Shown: positions 1 through 8,650, counted from the first letter of the stretch. The stretch: 64,000 nucleotides of DNA from Escherichia boydii (GCA_041890495.1 CP169086.1:3472001-3536000); one strand, 5' to 3'. Notes: a model not told the origin generated them from the letters alone. Numbers and translations: made by a program.

Positions 1-567
1 CAGCGGCCGAATCTGCTGCTGCTCGACGAACCGACTAACCACCTTGACCTCGACATGCGTCAGGCACTCACCGAAGCATTAATCGAGTTTGAAGGCGCGC
101 TGGTTGTCGTTTCGCACGACCGTCATTTGCTGCGTTCCACCACTGACGATCTCTACCTGGTTCACGATCGTAAAGTCGAACCGTTCGACGGCGATCTGGA
201 AGATTATCAACAGTGGTTGAGCGACGTACAAAAGCAGGAAAACCAGACCGACGAAGCGCCAAAAGAGAATGCGAACAGCGCCCAGGCACGTAAAGATCAG
301 AAGCGTCGGGAAGCTGAGCTGCGTGCGCAAACCCAGCCACTGCGTAAAGAGATTGCCCGTCTGGAAAAAGAGATGGAGAAGCTGAACGCGCAACTGGCGC
401 AGGCGGAAGAGAAACTCGGCGACAGCGAACTGTATGACCAGAGCCGTAAAGCGGAGTTGACCGCCTGCCTGCAACAGCAAGCCAGCGCCAAATCCGGCCT
501 GGAAGAGTGCGAAATGGCATGGCTGGAAGCCCAGGAGCAGCTTGAGCAGATGCTGCAGGCTGAATAA
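1..567 (+). CDS. yheS: YheS, ABC-F family ATPase (3' part)
   Basis: Carboxy-terminal part of an ABC-F protein, a soluble ATPase with two nucleotide-binding domains that acts on the ribosome rather than in transport. The frame is open from base 1. The second Walker B appears at once as LLLLDEPTNHLDLD, followed by the switch histidine in VVSHDRH. After about residue 85 comes a charged coiled-coil tail rich in Lys, Glu and Gln, typical of the ABC-F C-terminal extension. The sequence reads as E. coli YheS until LEQML and then ends QAE instead of the E. coli tail LEGQSN, so a change of ancestry near base 555 is likely. The 5' part lies outside the window. Identity is secure. Confidence 0.93.
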   Translation, partial: QRPNLLLLDEPTNHLDLDMRQALTEALIEFEGALVVVSHDRHLLRSTTDDLYLVHDRKVEPFDGDLEDYQQWLSDVQKQENQTDEAPKENANSAQARKDQKRREAELRAQTQPLRKEIARLEKEMEKLNAQLAQAEEKLGDSELYDQSRKAELTACLQQQASAKSGLEECEMAWLEAQEQLEQMLQAE

Positions 568-582
568 CACGCCGGGAGGGTT

Positions 583-1515
583 ATGAGTTTCGATAACACG
601 AGCGAGATTACGTTCCGCAAGCTCAGCATCTTCATGACGTTTATGGAGAAGGGGAATATCGCGCGTACCGCCGAAACTCTGGGCCTGAGCGGCGTCAGCG
701 TTCACCGCGCGCTGCACACGCTGGAAGAGAACGTGCGCTGTCCGCTCTTTACCCACAAGGGGCGCAACCTGATTGCCCTGCCTTCCGCCTGGACGCTGCT
801 GGAGTATTGTCAGGAAGTGATGCAGGTGATGGAGCGCGGGCTGGAAGAGTCCCGCAAAATTGCCGGGATCGGCCAGGGGCGGCTGCGAGTCGGGACGCTC
901 TACTCGCTCACCCTGGAAACCGTGCCGCGTCTGATCATGGGCATGAAGCTGCGCCGTCCGGATCTGGAGATGGATCTGACGATGGGTTCCAACGAAACCC
1001 TGCTGCACATGCTGGATGAAGGCTCGCTGGACGCCATTCTTATCTCCATTTCCGAAAGCGACATCGACCGTAACAGTCTCGAAGTGCTACCCCTGTTCCA
1101 CGACGATATTTTCCTTGCCGCACCAGCTTCCGCCACGCTGAATACCCGCGGGCCAGCGGATCTGCGTGATTACAAAGACCAGAAATTTGTCGCTCTGGCA
1201 GAAGGGTTCGCCACCTATGCAGGGTTTCAGGAGGCGTTTCATATCGCCGGATTCGAACCGGAGATTGTTACCCGGGTGAATGATATTTTCTCAATGCTGA
1301 GCCTGGTGCAGGCAGGAGTGGGCTTTACGCTGATGCCGGGCAGGATGAAGAAGGTGTATGAGAATTCCGTGCAGCTCCTGAGGCTGGCGGAGCCGTACCA
1401 GATGCAACAGTTGATCGCCATTGTCTTTGCCCGTAACCGCGAGCAGGATCCGAGCCTGCGGGCGCTGGCCGCCGAAGGGCGGATGTATGCGCGCAGTTTG
1501 CAGGAAAGTGCCTGA
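583..1515 (+). CDS. mdcR: MdcR, LysR-type regulator of malonate decarboxylase
   Basis: A 310-residue LysR-family regulator. Residues about 10-65 form the winged helix-turn-helix (FRKLSIFMTFMEKGNIARTA, then a recognition helix in VSVHRALHTLEE), and the rest is the periplasmic-binding-like effector domain. It lies 15 bases after yheS and converges on the mdc operon, tail to tail with mdcH. In Klebsiella and relatives a LysR regulator next to mdc activates the operon when malonate is present. That role is inferred from family and position. The 3' end is separated from mdcH by a REP pair. The gene is GC-rich and has no E. coli K-12 counterpart at this site. Confidence 0.9.
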   Translation: MSFDNTSEITFRKLSIFMTFMEKGNIARTAETLGLSGVSVHRALHTLEENVRCPLFTHKGRNLIALPSAWTLLEYCQEVMQVMERGLEESRKIAGIGQGRLRVGTLYSLTLETVPRLIMGMKLRRPDLEMDLTMGSNETLLHMLDEGSLDAILISISESDIDRNSLEVLPLFHDDIFLAAPASATLNTRGPADLRDYKDQKFVALAEGFATYAGFQEAFHIAGFEPEIVTRVNDIFSMLSLVQAGVGFTLMPGRMKKVYENSVQLLRLAEPYQMQQLIAIVFARNREQDPSLRALAAEGRMYARSLQESA

Positions 1516-1521
1516 TATATT

Positions 1522-1592
1522 GCCCGGTGGCGCTACGCTTACCGGGCCTACAATTCGGGAGTAGGCCCGGTAAGGCGCAGCCGCCACCGGGC
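1522..1592. repeat. Inverted pair of REP elements (Klebsiella/Enterobacter type)
   Basis: Two facing palindromic units, 1522-1547 (GCCCGGTGGCGCTACGCTTA...) and 1565-1592, separated by about 17 bases, fill the gap between the convergent mdcR and mdcH genes. Each can fold into a hairpin and the pair can form a larger one. The motif with a GCCCGGTGGCGC arm is the kind common in Klebsiella and Enterobacter, not the GCCGGATGCGGC kind of E. coli found elsewhere in this window. It probably stabilises or ends both transcripts. Confidence 0.85.
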
Positions 1593-1599
1593 TAAACCA

Positions 1600-2496
1600 T
1601 CACGCACGGAGTCGCTTCGCCAGATGTACTGCCACGTCCACCCCGCTGCGCTCCAGTGAAATCGTCTCTCCTTCCCACGCAGCCTGACGCGTCAGGCAGG
1701 TCAGTACGCCGCCGGGCGGCATCTCGATCGCCAGCCGGGCTTCGCGTTCATTCGCTGATATCATCGCCTCCTGCCAGCGCACCGTACGCGCCATGTTCAT
1801 CGCCAGATCGTCGGCGATCCTTTCCGGCTGCCACAGCACGCGGCCGGTACTGCCGCTCAGGTAGGCGCAGCGTGGGCGTGAAAGCGTGACCGATTCAAAC
1901 GCCGTTGCCAGCTTTTGCGCCGGTTCCGCCAGCAGTTCGCAGTGGGACGGCACGCTGACCGCAAGCCGTTTGGCCTTGCTCGCCCCTTTCGCCAGCGCGC
2001 GTGCCGCTGCCTGCGCCATCCCTTCATCGGTTCCGGCAATCACGATCTGCGTTTCGGCATTCAGGTTGGCAATGTAGGTTCCGGTGCCTTCAATCAGCGT
2101 TTCCACCTGCGGCAGGGTTAAGCCTATAATTGCCGTCAGGCCGTAGCCGTGCGGGTACGCCTGCTCCATCAAATCACCGCGCAGCGCCACCAGGCTCAGC
2201 GCGTCCGTAAAGCTCAGCGCGCCTGCGATGACCGCCGCCGGATAAGCGCCGATGGAAAGCCCGCTGACGATATCCGCCGTCACGCCGCGACGCTCCAGCT
2301 CGCGCGCCCAGGCCACGCCGGCAATCAGCAGCGAAAGCTGAACCGCGCGGGTATGGGTTAACGCGTCCGCGCTGTCCAGCGTATCCACTTCGGCGCCAAG
2401 CACCTCACGCGCCCGTTCCAGCTCCGATCCCGGCAGGTTTTGCAGCATGCCTTCATGCTGCGTGCCTTGCCCCGGAAAGGTAAACAGTATTTTCAT
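1600..2496 (-). CDS. mdcH: MdcH, malonyl-CoA:ACP transacylase of malonate decarboxylase
   Basis: A 298-residue FabD-like acyltransferase. It begins MKILFTFPGQGTQ, carries the nucleophile Ser81 in GLSIGAY, and a later His in SVPSHCELL at the expected catalytic position. In the biotin-independent malonate decarboxylase system it loads malonyl groups from malonyl-CoA onto the special acyl-carrier subunit MdcC, starting the decarboxylation cycle. The ATG at 2496 overlaps the TGA of mdcG (TGATG), so the two are translationally coupled; longer frames upstream would read through mdcG. Last gene of the operon. Confidence 0.93.
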   Translation of the reverse strand: MKILFTFPGQGTQHEGMLQNLPGSELERAREVLGAEVDTLDSADALTHTRAVQLSLLIAGVAWARELERRGVTADIVSGLSIGAYPAAVIAGALSFTDALSLVALRGDLMEQAYPHGYGLTAIIGLTLPQVETLIEGTGTYIANLNAETQIVIAGTDEGMAQAAARALAKGASKAKRLAVSVPSHCELLAEPAQKLATAFESVTLSRPRCAYLSGSTGRVLWQPERIADDLAMNMARTVRWQEAMISANEREARLAIEMPPGGVLTCLTRQAAWEGETISLERSGVDVAVHLAKRLRA

Positions 2497-3113
2497 CACT
2501 CCTCCCTGCGCCACGGATCCGACACCAGGCGCGGTCCACGGCGGGTTTTCAGCAGCGTTTTGCCGTCGCGCAGCCACTCCGCCAGCGCAAATCCCCCTTC
2601 GGGCGTATCGACCTGCGTATCCGCCCGGCACAATGCGCGGCTCAGCTGCGACTGCCATGCGGTAAAAGCATCGGGGGAAATTGGCCGCGGTGCGCGGATC
2701 AGCAGATCAAGATCGCTGTCGGCATGAATAACCGGAATACCGGTTGCCAGCGCGTAGCCGGTGCTGCCGGTAATGCCCCACGTCCACGGCCACGCCTGCT
2801 GAGAAAGCTGAAGCGCCACCTGTACGGGTGGCTGGGTGACAAACGGCGAGCGCAGCAGATCGGCGGTTGCGCACAGGTCTTCCGGTGATACTACTCGCCG
2901 AACGTTTTCGGGCTTCACCCATCCGGCCGCCCGCTGGTCGCGACGTAAACCTCGCACGCCAACGGGAATGCGGCCTTCGCTATCAACATCACGCCGCACC
3001 ACCACCGGCAGGCCGGTATGCCAGGCCGCCTCCACCCAGGATTCGGTGATGCCTTCCAGCGCGTCGCGCGCGGTAAGCCAGATGAGGTCGTGCGGGCGTA
3101 ATGTTGTGGTCAT
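2496..3113 (-). CDS. mdcG: MdcG, phosphoribosyl-dephospho-CoA transferase
   Basis: About 205 residues. MdcG moves the 2'-(5''-triphosphoribosyl)-3'-dephospho-CoA prosthetic group onto a serine of apo-MdcC, giving the holo carrier. The nucleotidyltransferase-like stretch DSDLDLLIRAP, with paired Asp residues around residues 135-145, is visible and fits metal binding. The chosen start is the ATG giving MTTTLRPHDLIW, two bases after the mdcF stop; an upstream ATG would overlap mdcF. It overlaps mdcH by one base. Assignment rests on sequence family and on its canonical place between mdcF and mdcH. Confidence 0.9.
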   Translation of the reverse strand: MTTTLRPHDLIWLTARDALEGITESWVEAAWHTGLPVVVRRDVDSEGRIPVGVRGLRRDQRAAGWVKPENVRRVVSPEDLCATADLLRSPFVTQPPVQVALQLSQQAWPWTWGITGSTGYALATGIPVIHADSDLDLLIRAPRPISPDAFTAWQSQLSRALCRADTQVDTPEGGFALAEWLRDGKTLLKTRRGPRLVSDPWRREE

Positions 3114-3115
3114 GA

Positions 3116-4075
3116 TTACATTCCTGAAGTCAGCGAGATAAACAGCGGCAGCGACAGGATACACAGTACGGAGCTTAACAGCAGCACGGCTTCAGCATCC
3201 GGCGACTGCACGCCAAAGCGGTTACCGAACACTACGCCGAAGAAGCCCGCAGACAGCGCAATCATCAGGATCGCGGTGATCGCCACGGAGCCGTGCAGAC
3301 CGAAGATCAAGACGATACCCCAGGCGATGGCTGGCTGAATCAGCAGTTTGGCAATGGTCGAGGTAATCACCATGGTGTTGATCTGCAGCTTACGGGCAGA
3401 GAGGATCACCCCGGTCAGGAACAGCGCCGCAGCGGTCGCGGACAGTCCCAGCGGTTTGATCGCCGCCAGCACCAGCTCCGGCATTTTGATCCCGATGGCG
3501 GACAGAATCACACCCAGCAGCGGGCCCATCACGATCGGTTTTTTAATGGAGCGCCACATCAGCACCGGCAGCATGGAGAGCGTTGAGCCGGAGTTATTGC
3601 CCTCGGCGCGCGCTTTTTCACGCTCCAGAATGAGCAGGCAGAACGGGGTCATCAGCACTGAGCCGCAGGCAATAGAGACCGCGACGGAAAGCGACGTGGA
3701 CGCTCCTTCACCCAGCACGCTGCCCAGAATCGGCAGGCCAAGCGCTGCATAGTTCGGTAAAGCTACCGTCAGGGTCAGCACGGCCGCGTCCTGCGGGGAT
3801 TTCTTAAAGACTTTGGTGGCGAGGAAGTAGATGGCCGCATAGGTAATCCACATCGCCAGCGTCAGCACCAGAATCAGCGGTGACTGCGCCACGATGCCGG
3901 TCCACGGGGTTTGCACGGTGGCGCTAAACAGCGCGGCAGGCAGTGCAAAATCCATGACGAAGATATTGAGCAGGGAAACGTTTTTGTTATCGACCATCTT
4001 TGCCTTACCGGCCCAGAATCCCAGCAGCATGATGACGAAAATCGGTGCAAGAGCATGAACAATTACGTAAGTCAT
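3116..4075 (-). CDS. mdcF: MdcF, malonate transporter (auxin efflux carrier family)
   Basis: A 319-residue integral membrane protein of the AEC family with about ten hydrophobic segments from residue 5 to the C-terminus and a short polar loop near residues 155-170 (EREKARAEGN). It is taken as the malonate importer of the cluster; some Mdc clusters use a MdcL/MdcM pair instead, which is absent here. A good ribosome-binding site (ACAGGTGA) precedes the ATG. A 127-base gap with a GC-rich hairpin separates it from mdcE, the only sizeable gap inside the operon, so mdcFGH may be expressed at a different level from mdcABCDE. Confidence 0.88.
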   Translation of the reverse strand: MTYVIVHALAPIFVIMLLGFWAGKAKMVDNKNVSLLNIFVMDFALPAALFSATVQTPWTGIVAQSPLILVLTLAMWITYAAIYFLATKVFKKSPQDAAVLTLTVALPNYAALGLPILGSVLGEGASTSLSVAVSIACGSVLMTPFCLLILEREKARAEGNNSGSTLSMLPVLMWRSIKKPIVMGPLLGVILSAIGIKMPELVLAAIKPLGLSATAAALFLTGVILSARKLQINTMVITSTIAKLLIQPAIAWGIVLIFGLHGSVAITAILMIALSAGFFGVVFGNRFGVQSPDAEAVLLLSSVLCILSLPLFISLTSGM

Positions 4076-4133
4076 AAATCACCTGTAGTAAAAAAAGTTT
4101 TAGCACTGGTGCGATGTTTATTATTTTTCAGGA

Positions 4134-4179
4134 TGCAGGCTCCCACGCGGGCGCAGCGGGCGCGCCCACGGGGTTTGCA
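4134..4179 (-). repeat. GC-rich hairpin between mdcE and mdcF
   Basis: An imperfect inverted repeat (outer arms TGCA...TGCA, inner arms CGGGCGC...GCGCCC) occupies the only large gap in the mdc operon. It could be a REP-like element or an mRNA processing/attenuation hairpin that lowers expression of mdcFGH relative to mdcABCDE. There is no clear U-tract directly after it in the direction of transcription, so full termination is unlikely. Confidence 0.5.
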
Positions 4180-4202
4180 TCTCTGGCAGGTCTTTTTTTT
4201 AC

Positions 4203-5006
4203 TTACCAGCTGGCTCGCATACGTTCACGTACGAGCGCCGAGCTGCGGCGGTTGTCAGCACCCAGACGATTTTTAAGCGTCGCGTCCTGACGAGCGTCAC
4301 TGATGGCCTGTTGCAGGGTGGTTTTCACCTGCTCCAGATCGTTATCGGACGGGGCATCCGGGTTGCTGATATCCAGCAGGTTAGAGAGCAGCCCCAGCGT
4401 GGCGTAGTTGCTGATGTCGTAGGCCATAGGCGGAATGGTCGCCGCCAGTTTTTCCAGCGCCTCGACGGTACGCAGCGTGATGCGCGCCGCAGACTCTTTG
4501 CCCATCGCGTGGATCAGCACGCCTTTGTCGTTGAAGGCTATCAGACGGTTGGCCTGATAGCCGTGCGCCAGGAACGCGCCGGACATCGCCTTGCCGACGA
4601 TAAGCCCAATCACCGGGTGACCGGCCAGGCGCGCATTCGCATAGGCTGCTGCCGCACCGGCCAGCGCCTGGTGAATCCCAAACGCCTCTTCGCGTCGGCC
4701 ATAGGCCTGGCTTGGAACGTCGATCACTGCCACAATCGGGCGCTTCAGGGCCTTATCGGCATCCGCTGCGACGGTTTCGCTGATCACTTTCGCCAGGGTC
4801 CAGCCCTCCAGCAGACCGACTTCCCCTTTCGCCGCGCGCGGGAAGTGGTTGTTGGCATCCGGGACAACGGCAACAAAACGTACCGCTTCGCCGTTCAGTT
4901 CACCGTCTGCCGCCTGCACGGACGGGCATAGCCCCTCGATACGTTTGGCGTTCGGGGCGAGGATTTCCAGCCAGCGTTCGCCACGGCTCATTGCGTTACT
5001 CATCAT
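4203..5006 (-). CDS. mdcE: MdcE, malonate decarboxylase gamma subunit
   Basis: A 267-residue crotonase/carboxyltransferase-fold subunit. With MdcD it removes CO2 from malonyl-S-MdcC and regenerates acetyl-S-MdcC. The carboxyltransferase-like core is visible around residues 85-170 (PIVAVIDVPSQAYGRREE, then VIGLIVGKAMSGAFLAHGYQ with the glycine-rich oxyanion region). The start is one of two adjacent ATG codons; the first overlaps the TGA of mdcD by four bases (ATGA), indicating coupled translation. It ends ahead of a hairpin-containing gap before mdcF. Family and operon position agree. Confidence 0.92.
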   Translation of the reverse strand: MMSNAMSRGERWLEILAPNAKRIEGLCPSVQAADGELNGEAVRFVAVVPDANNHFPRAAKGEVGLLEGWTLAKVISETVAADADKALKRPIVAVIDVPSQAYGRREEAFGIHQALAGAAAAYANARLAGHPVIGLIVGKAMSGAFLAHGYQANRLIAFNDKGVLIHAMGKESAARITLRTVEALEKLAATIPPMAYDISNYATLGLLSNLLDISNPDAPSDNDLEQVKTTLQQAISDARQDATLKNRLGADNRRSSALVRERMRASW

Positions 5007-5836
5007 TTCACCTCCCGGGCAAAAAGCGCGTTAATTTGTTCGGCATCAGCCTGTTTGCGGGTGTCGAAATTGGTCAGACGGGTCAGGTAATCATCGTAGT
5101 TATCGGTGCGATGTTTCGCGGGAACGCCTTTAGCAATCGCGTCGTTCATCGCCTGTTTCACCGCGTTGATACCGTCGCCGACGAGGGCATCCACCAGCCC
5201 GCTTTGATAGCGCACTTCGCCGCCGGTCATGCTCCAGATAAACGGACGATCGCGGGAGTCGTACTCCTCAATGCCCGCCTCCTGTTCGATAACCTGCGGA
5301 CCGTTGAGGCCCAGACGCGCTTCGCGGGTCACAATCAGGTAGCTGCACAGCGCCGCCGCGATGGACATCCCGCCGAAGCAGCCCACGGTTCCGGCCACAA
5401 TCCCGATAACCGGCGTGTAGCGACGCAGGTCCACAATCGCCGCGTGGATATCGGCAATCGCCGCCAGGCCGAGGTTCGCCTCCTGCAGGCGCACGCCGCC
5501 GGTTTCGAGGCACAGCACCGCCTGAGTCGGAATGCCGTTACGATTATCTTCCGCCGCCAGCTCCAGCGCCGCCGCCATTTTGGCGCCGGACACTTCGCCC
5601 ATGCTGCCGCCCTGGAACGCGCCTTCAATCGCCACGACGACAGCAGGCTTGCCGTTGATGGTGCCCTTCGCCACCACCATGCCGTCGTCCGCCTGCGGCA
5701 CAATGCCCTGTGGCCCAAGCCACGGAGAAATAATGCCTTCAAACGGATCCAGCAGTTCGCGGTAGCTGCCCTCGTCGAGCAGGGCCTGCGCGCGCTGGCG
5801 CGCTTTCAGTTCGATAAAGCTGCTGTCATCACGCAT
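5003..5836 (-). CDS. mdcD: MdcD, malonate decarboxylase beta subunit
   Basis: A 277-residue carboxyltransferase-fold protein, partner of MdcE in decarboxylating malonyl-S-ACP. Two glycine-rich acyl-binding stretches are visible: EGAFQGGSMGEVSGAKM near residue 70 and GTVGCFGGMSIAAALCSYL near residue 150, resembling the acetyl-CoA carboxylase beta/alpha fold. Its start overlaps the 3' end of mdcC by eight bases and its stop overlaps mdcE. The tight packing matches the known mdcC-D-E order. Cytoplasmic, part of the MdcA-C-D-E complex. Confidence 0.92.
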   Translation of the reverse strand: MRDDSSFIELKARQRAQALLDEGSYRELLDPFEGIISPWLGPQGIVPQADDGMVVAKGTINGKPAVVVAIEGAFQGGSMGEVSGAKMAAALELAAEDNRNGIPTQAVLCLETGGVRLQEANLGLAAIADIHAAIVDLRRYTPVIGIVAGTVGCFGGMSIAAALCSYLIVTREARLGLNGPQVIEQEAGIEEYDSRDRPFIWSMTGGEVRYQSGLVDALVGDGINAVKQAMNDAIAKGVPAKHRTDNYDDYLTRLTNFDTRKQADAEQINALFAREVK

Positions 5837-6128
5837 GGCTCACCCCCTCAAAAACCTGTTCGATACGAATGCGCGCCACGCCCGGCGTCGCGCCGAAGTC
5901 GTGGATGGTCAGCTTCCCTGCGGGCAGGCTGCTGACGGTTTGCAGACGGTTGAACAGCGCCTCCCAGCGCCCCCGGCTGTTGTCCACGGAGGTGGTGATA
6001 TCAATGGTTAACGTCTGGCCCGGTTCGGCGGTGAAGAGCACCTCCATATCCCCGGAGCCGACTACCCCTGCCAGCGCCCTGCCGCTTAACGCGCGGCTGG
6101 CTGGCACGGTCAATGTGATTTTTTCCAT
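5829..6128 (-). CDS. mdcC: MdcC, malonate decarboxylase acyl carrier (delta) subunit
   Basis: A 99-residue carrier protein that bears a dephospho-CoA derivative instead of phosphopantetheine. Ser25 in VVGSGDMEVLF matches the serine modified in the Klebsiella subunit, so the attachment site is intact. The acyl group is carried on this arm between MdcA (acetyl/malonyl exchange) and MdcD/E (decarboxylation). The gene lies 9 bases after mdcB and overlaps mdcD by 8 bases. It is short but has a normal family length. Confidence 0.93.
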   Translation of the reverse strand: MEKITLTVPASRALSGRALAGVVGSGDMEVLFTAEPGQTLTIDITTSVDNSRGRWEALFNRLQTVSSLPAGKLTIHDFGATPGVARIRIEQVFEGVSHA

Positions 6129-6137
6129 AACATCCTC

Positions 6138-6995
6138 TTAATGCTTTGAATTTGGCGTTTCGACGCGGTCGAGAAACAGCGTGGCGGCAAGCAGGTCGGC
6201 AGCGCCGCCCGGTGAGGCGTTGAGCGCCAGCATCTGACGGTCTAGCCTGGCCAGCGCCTGCTGGCCCGCAGGCGTTGCGCTGCCGCCAGCATTGAGCACC
6301 GCACGGGCGCCGTCCTGCATGGCGTTAAGCCCTTCCATTCCGGCACGTGACAGCACGCAGGTGTCGGTGAGTGAGGTCATGATGGCCATCAGCGCGTCGA
6401 GCCTGGCGTGCGTTTCGCTGCTGCCGTTGAGGCGGCTCAGACGAAGCTGCGGCAGCGCGCGCTGCATTACGTGCGGAAACGCCTGCTGCGCTTCTTCACG
6501 CGCGCCCGGCACGCGGTAACGGTGCGTGGCGCGCAGGCCTTTGCTGAACACCTTCGGCGCCGCCTCGTCCGGCAGTCTCGCCAGCTGCGCGGCGGTGCGG
6601 GCGACGTCTTGCGCCCTGGCATCACCGCCCAGCATCGCTACCGCGCTGACCAGCAGCCCCAGAGCCCAAATCGCGCCGCGATGGGTGTTTACGCCCCCGG
6701 TTGCGGCCATCATCTGCTGCTCGCCTTCGCGACCGAGTCGCCCGACGGTTTGCCGAAGTGCGATATCTGCCGGGCGCTGCCAGCTTTGCAGCGCCAGCGC
6801 CTGAAACGTGGAGGTCAGGCTGTGCGCGGAGCGCTCCATCAGCGCAAGGGATAAATCGTGGTGCGCGCCGTTCCCCCGACTGTCCACCAGACCGGGTTTT
6901 GGGCTTAAACGTGCTTCGTCAATCAGACACTGCGTGGCGGTTCGCGCCAGCCATTCGGCACCGCCTTCAACCTGAATCCGGGGAAGAAGTTTCAT
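6138..6995 (-). CDS. mdcB: MdcB, triphosphoribosyl-dephospho-CoA synthase
   Basis: A 285-residue CitG/MdcB-family enzyme that joins dephospho-CoA and ATP to make the prosthetic-group precursor used by MdcG. Visible conserved parts are the N-terminal LSPKPGLVDSRGNGAHHDLS (residues 30-50), typical of the family, and GVNTHRGAIWALGLL (about residues 100-115), which resembles the nucleotide-binding stretch. Its ATG shares a base with the TAA of mdcA (TAATG). The cluster therefore has both enzymes needed to build and attach the cofactor. Confidence 0.92.
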   Translation of the reverse strand: MKLLPRIQVEGGAEWLARTATQCLIDEARLSPKPGLVDSRGNGAHHDLSLALMERSAHSLTSTFQALALQSWQRPADIALRQTVGRLGREGEQQMMAATGGVNTHRGAIWALGLLVSAVAMLGGDARAQDVARTAAQLARLPDEAAPKVFSKGLRATHRYRVPGAREEAQQAFPHVMQRALPQLRLSRLNGSSETHARLDALMAIMTSLTDTCVLSRAGMEGLNAMQDGARAVLNAGGSATPAGQQALARLDRQMLALNASPGGAADLLAATLFLDRVETPNSKH

Positions 6996-8650
6996 TACCA
7001 GCTCCGGAATTTCGCAGGTGGGTTATAGAGACCGCCGGACCATTCCACCAGGTCCGACACGCTGCCTGCGGCCAGCAGAGAGCGGGTGGCGTCAGTGCGG
7101 CGAATCCCCATATCTTCCGGATACACAACCTTGCCGCTCTGGCGCAGTTCCGCCACGCGTTTGGCATCCACGCCCAGTCCGATGTCGGTGATCCCCGCGA
7201 CGGCGGCGACCATGGCGCGACGCTCTTCCAGATCTTTCGCCCGATAGAGGTAGGCAATCCCCTCTTCCGTCAGCACGTGGGTGACGTCATCGCCGTAGAT
7301 CATCACCGGCGCCAGCGGCATGCCGGAGGCTTTCGCCACGTCAACGGCATCGAGTTTTTCCACGAAGGTCGGCTTCACGCCCGCCTGGAAGGTTTCCACC
7401 ATCTGCACGACGAGTTTTTTACCGCGCTGCATTGGATCAGGTTCGGTGATCATGTTCAGCCAGGCTGGGGTCGCATGACGACGACCGTGCGGGTCGTGCC
7501 CCATGTTTGGCGCACCGCCGAAGCCGGACAGACGGCCGCGGGTTACGGTTGAGGAGTTGGCGTAGCCGTCTACCTGCAGCGTAGAGCCGATAAACATATC
7601 CACCGCGTACTGGCCTGCCAGCTGGCAGAACGCGCGGTTGGAGCGCATGGAGCCGTCGGCACCGGTAAAGAACACGTCCGGACGCGCGCGGATGTACTCC
7701 TCCATCCCCAGCTCGCCGCCGAAGCAGTGCACGCTCTCCACCCAGCCGCTTTCAATGGCGGGGATCAGCGTCGGATGCGGGTTCAGCGTCCAGTGTTTAC
7801 AGATTTTGCCCTTCAGGCCGAGCTGTTCGCCGTAGGTGGGCAGCAGCAGCTCGATCGCCGCGGTATTAAAGCCGATCCCGTGGTTCAGGGACTGCACCTG
7901 GTGTTCCGCGTAGATGCCTTTGATGGCCATCATCGCCATCAGGATGTGTTCCTGTTTAATCAGGCGCGGGTCACGGGTGAACAGCGGTTCAATAAAGAAC
8001 GGCTTATCGGCAACCACCACGAAGTCAATCCACGAGCCCGGAATATCCACGCGCGGCAGGTCACACTCGTCGTCAACCAGCTCGTTCACCTGCGCGATGA
8101 CGATGCCGTCGTGGAACGCGGCGGCTTCCACCAGCGCCGGGGTATCTTCGGTGCTCGCCCCGGTGTAGAGGTTGCCTTTGCGGTCGGCTTTAAAACCGGC
8201 AATTAGCGCCACGTTGGGCGACAGGTCGACGTAGAGGCGTGAGTAAAGCTCGATGTAGGTGTGAATCGCGCCGATTTCGAGCTGACCATCTTCCAGCAGC
8301 TGGGAGATCCGCAGGCTCTGCGTCCCGGAGAAGGAGAAGTCCAGCTTGCGGGCGATGCCTTTCTCAAAGATATCCAGATGTTCGCTGCGGCCAACGCTCG
8401 GCATGATCATATGCAGGTCGTGGACGATCTGCGGGTTCACTTCGGCCAGCGAGCGGGAAAGGAAATCGGCCTGCTTCTGGTTGTTACCTTCCAGCACGAC
8501 CTTGTCGCCTGGCGCGATCAGTTTTTCCAGCATGGCGACAAGATCGCCGGTTGGCAGTACCTTGCCCTGCACCGGTACGGACGCCAGACGACGCGCTTTT
8601 TCGCTGCGTCGCGTGTTCCATTGCCGGGTGGGTGTTTGCCCAGATAACAT
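6995..8650 (-). CDS. mdcA: MdcA, malonate decarboxylase alpha subunit (acetyl-S-ACP:malonate transferase)
   Basis: A 551-residue CoA-transferase-like subunit. It swaps malonate for the acetyl group on MdcC, releasing acetate and forming malonyl-S-MdcC. It is the first gene of the operon and begins MLSGQTPTRQWNTRR eight bases or so after a perfect AGGAGG ribosome-binding site, which fixes the start. Extended conserved runs such as CFGGELGMEEYIRARPDVFF and GFGGAPNMGHDPHGRRH are typical of MdcA. With MdcB-H and MdcR this is a full malonate utilisation unit, absent from E. coli K-12. Confidence 0.95.
   Translation of the reverse strand: MLSGQTPTRQWNTRRSEKARRLASVPVQGKVLPTGDLVAMLEKLIAPGDKVVLEGNNQKQADFLSRSLAEVNPQIVHDLHMIMPSVGRSEHLDIFEKGIARKLDFSFSGTQSLRISQLLEDGQLEIGAIHTYIELYSRLYVDLSPNVALIAGFKADRKGNLYTGASTEDTPALVEAAAFHDGIVIAQVNELVDDECDLPRVDIPGSWIDFVVVADKPFFIEPLFTRDPRLIKQEHILMAMMAIKGIYAEHQVQSLNHGIGFNTAAIELLLPTYGEQLGLKGKICKHWTLNPHPTLIPAIESGWVESVHCFGGELGMEEYIRARPDVFFTGADGSMRSNRAFCQLAGQYAVDMFIGSTLQVDGYANSSTVTRGRLSGFGGAPNMGHDPHGRRHATPAWLNMITEPDPMQRGKKLVVQMVETFQAGVKPTFVEKLDAVDVAKASGMPLAPVMIYGDDVTHVLTEEGIAYLYRAKDLEERRAMVAAVAGITDIGLGVDAKRVAELRQSGKVVYPEDMGIRRTDATRSLLAAGSVSDLVEWSGGLYNPPAKFRSW

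Noticed and set aside
2496..2658. N-terminal extension of mdcH by 54 codons
   Set aside because: It overlaps mdcG coding sequence in another frame; MKILFTFPGQG is the family start and is coupled to the mdcG stop.
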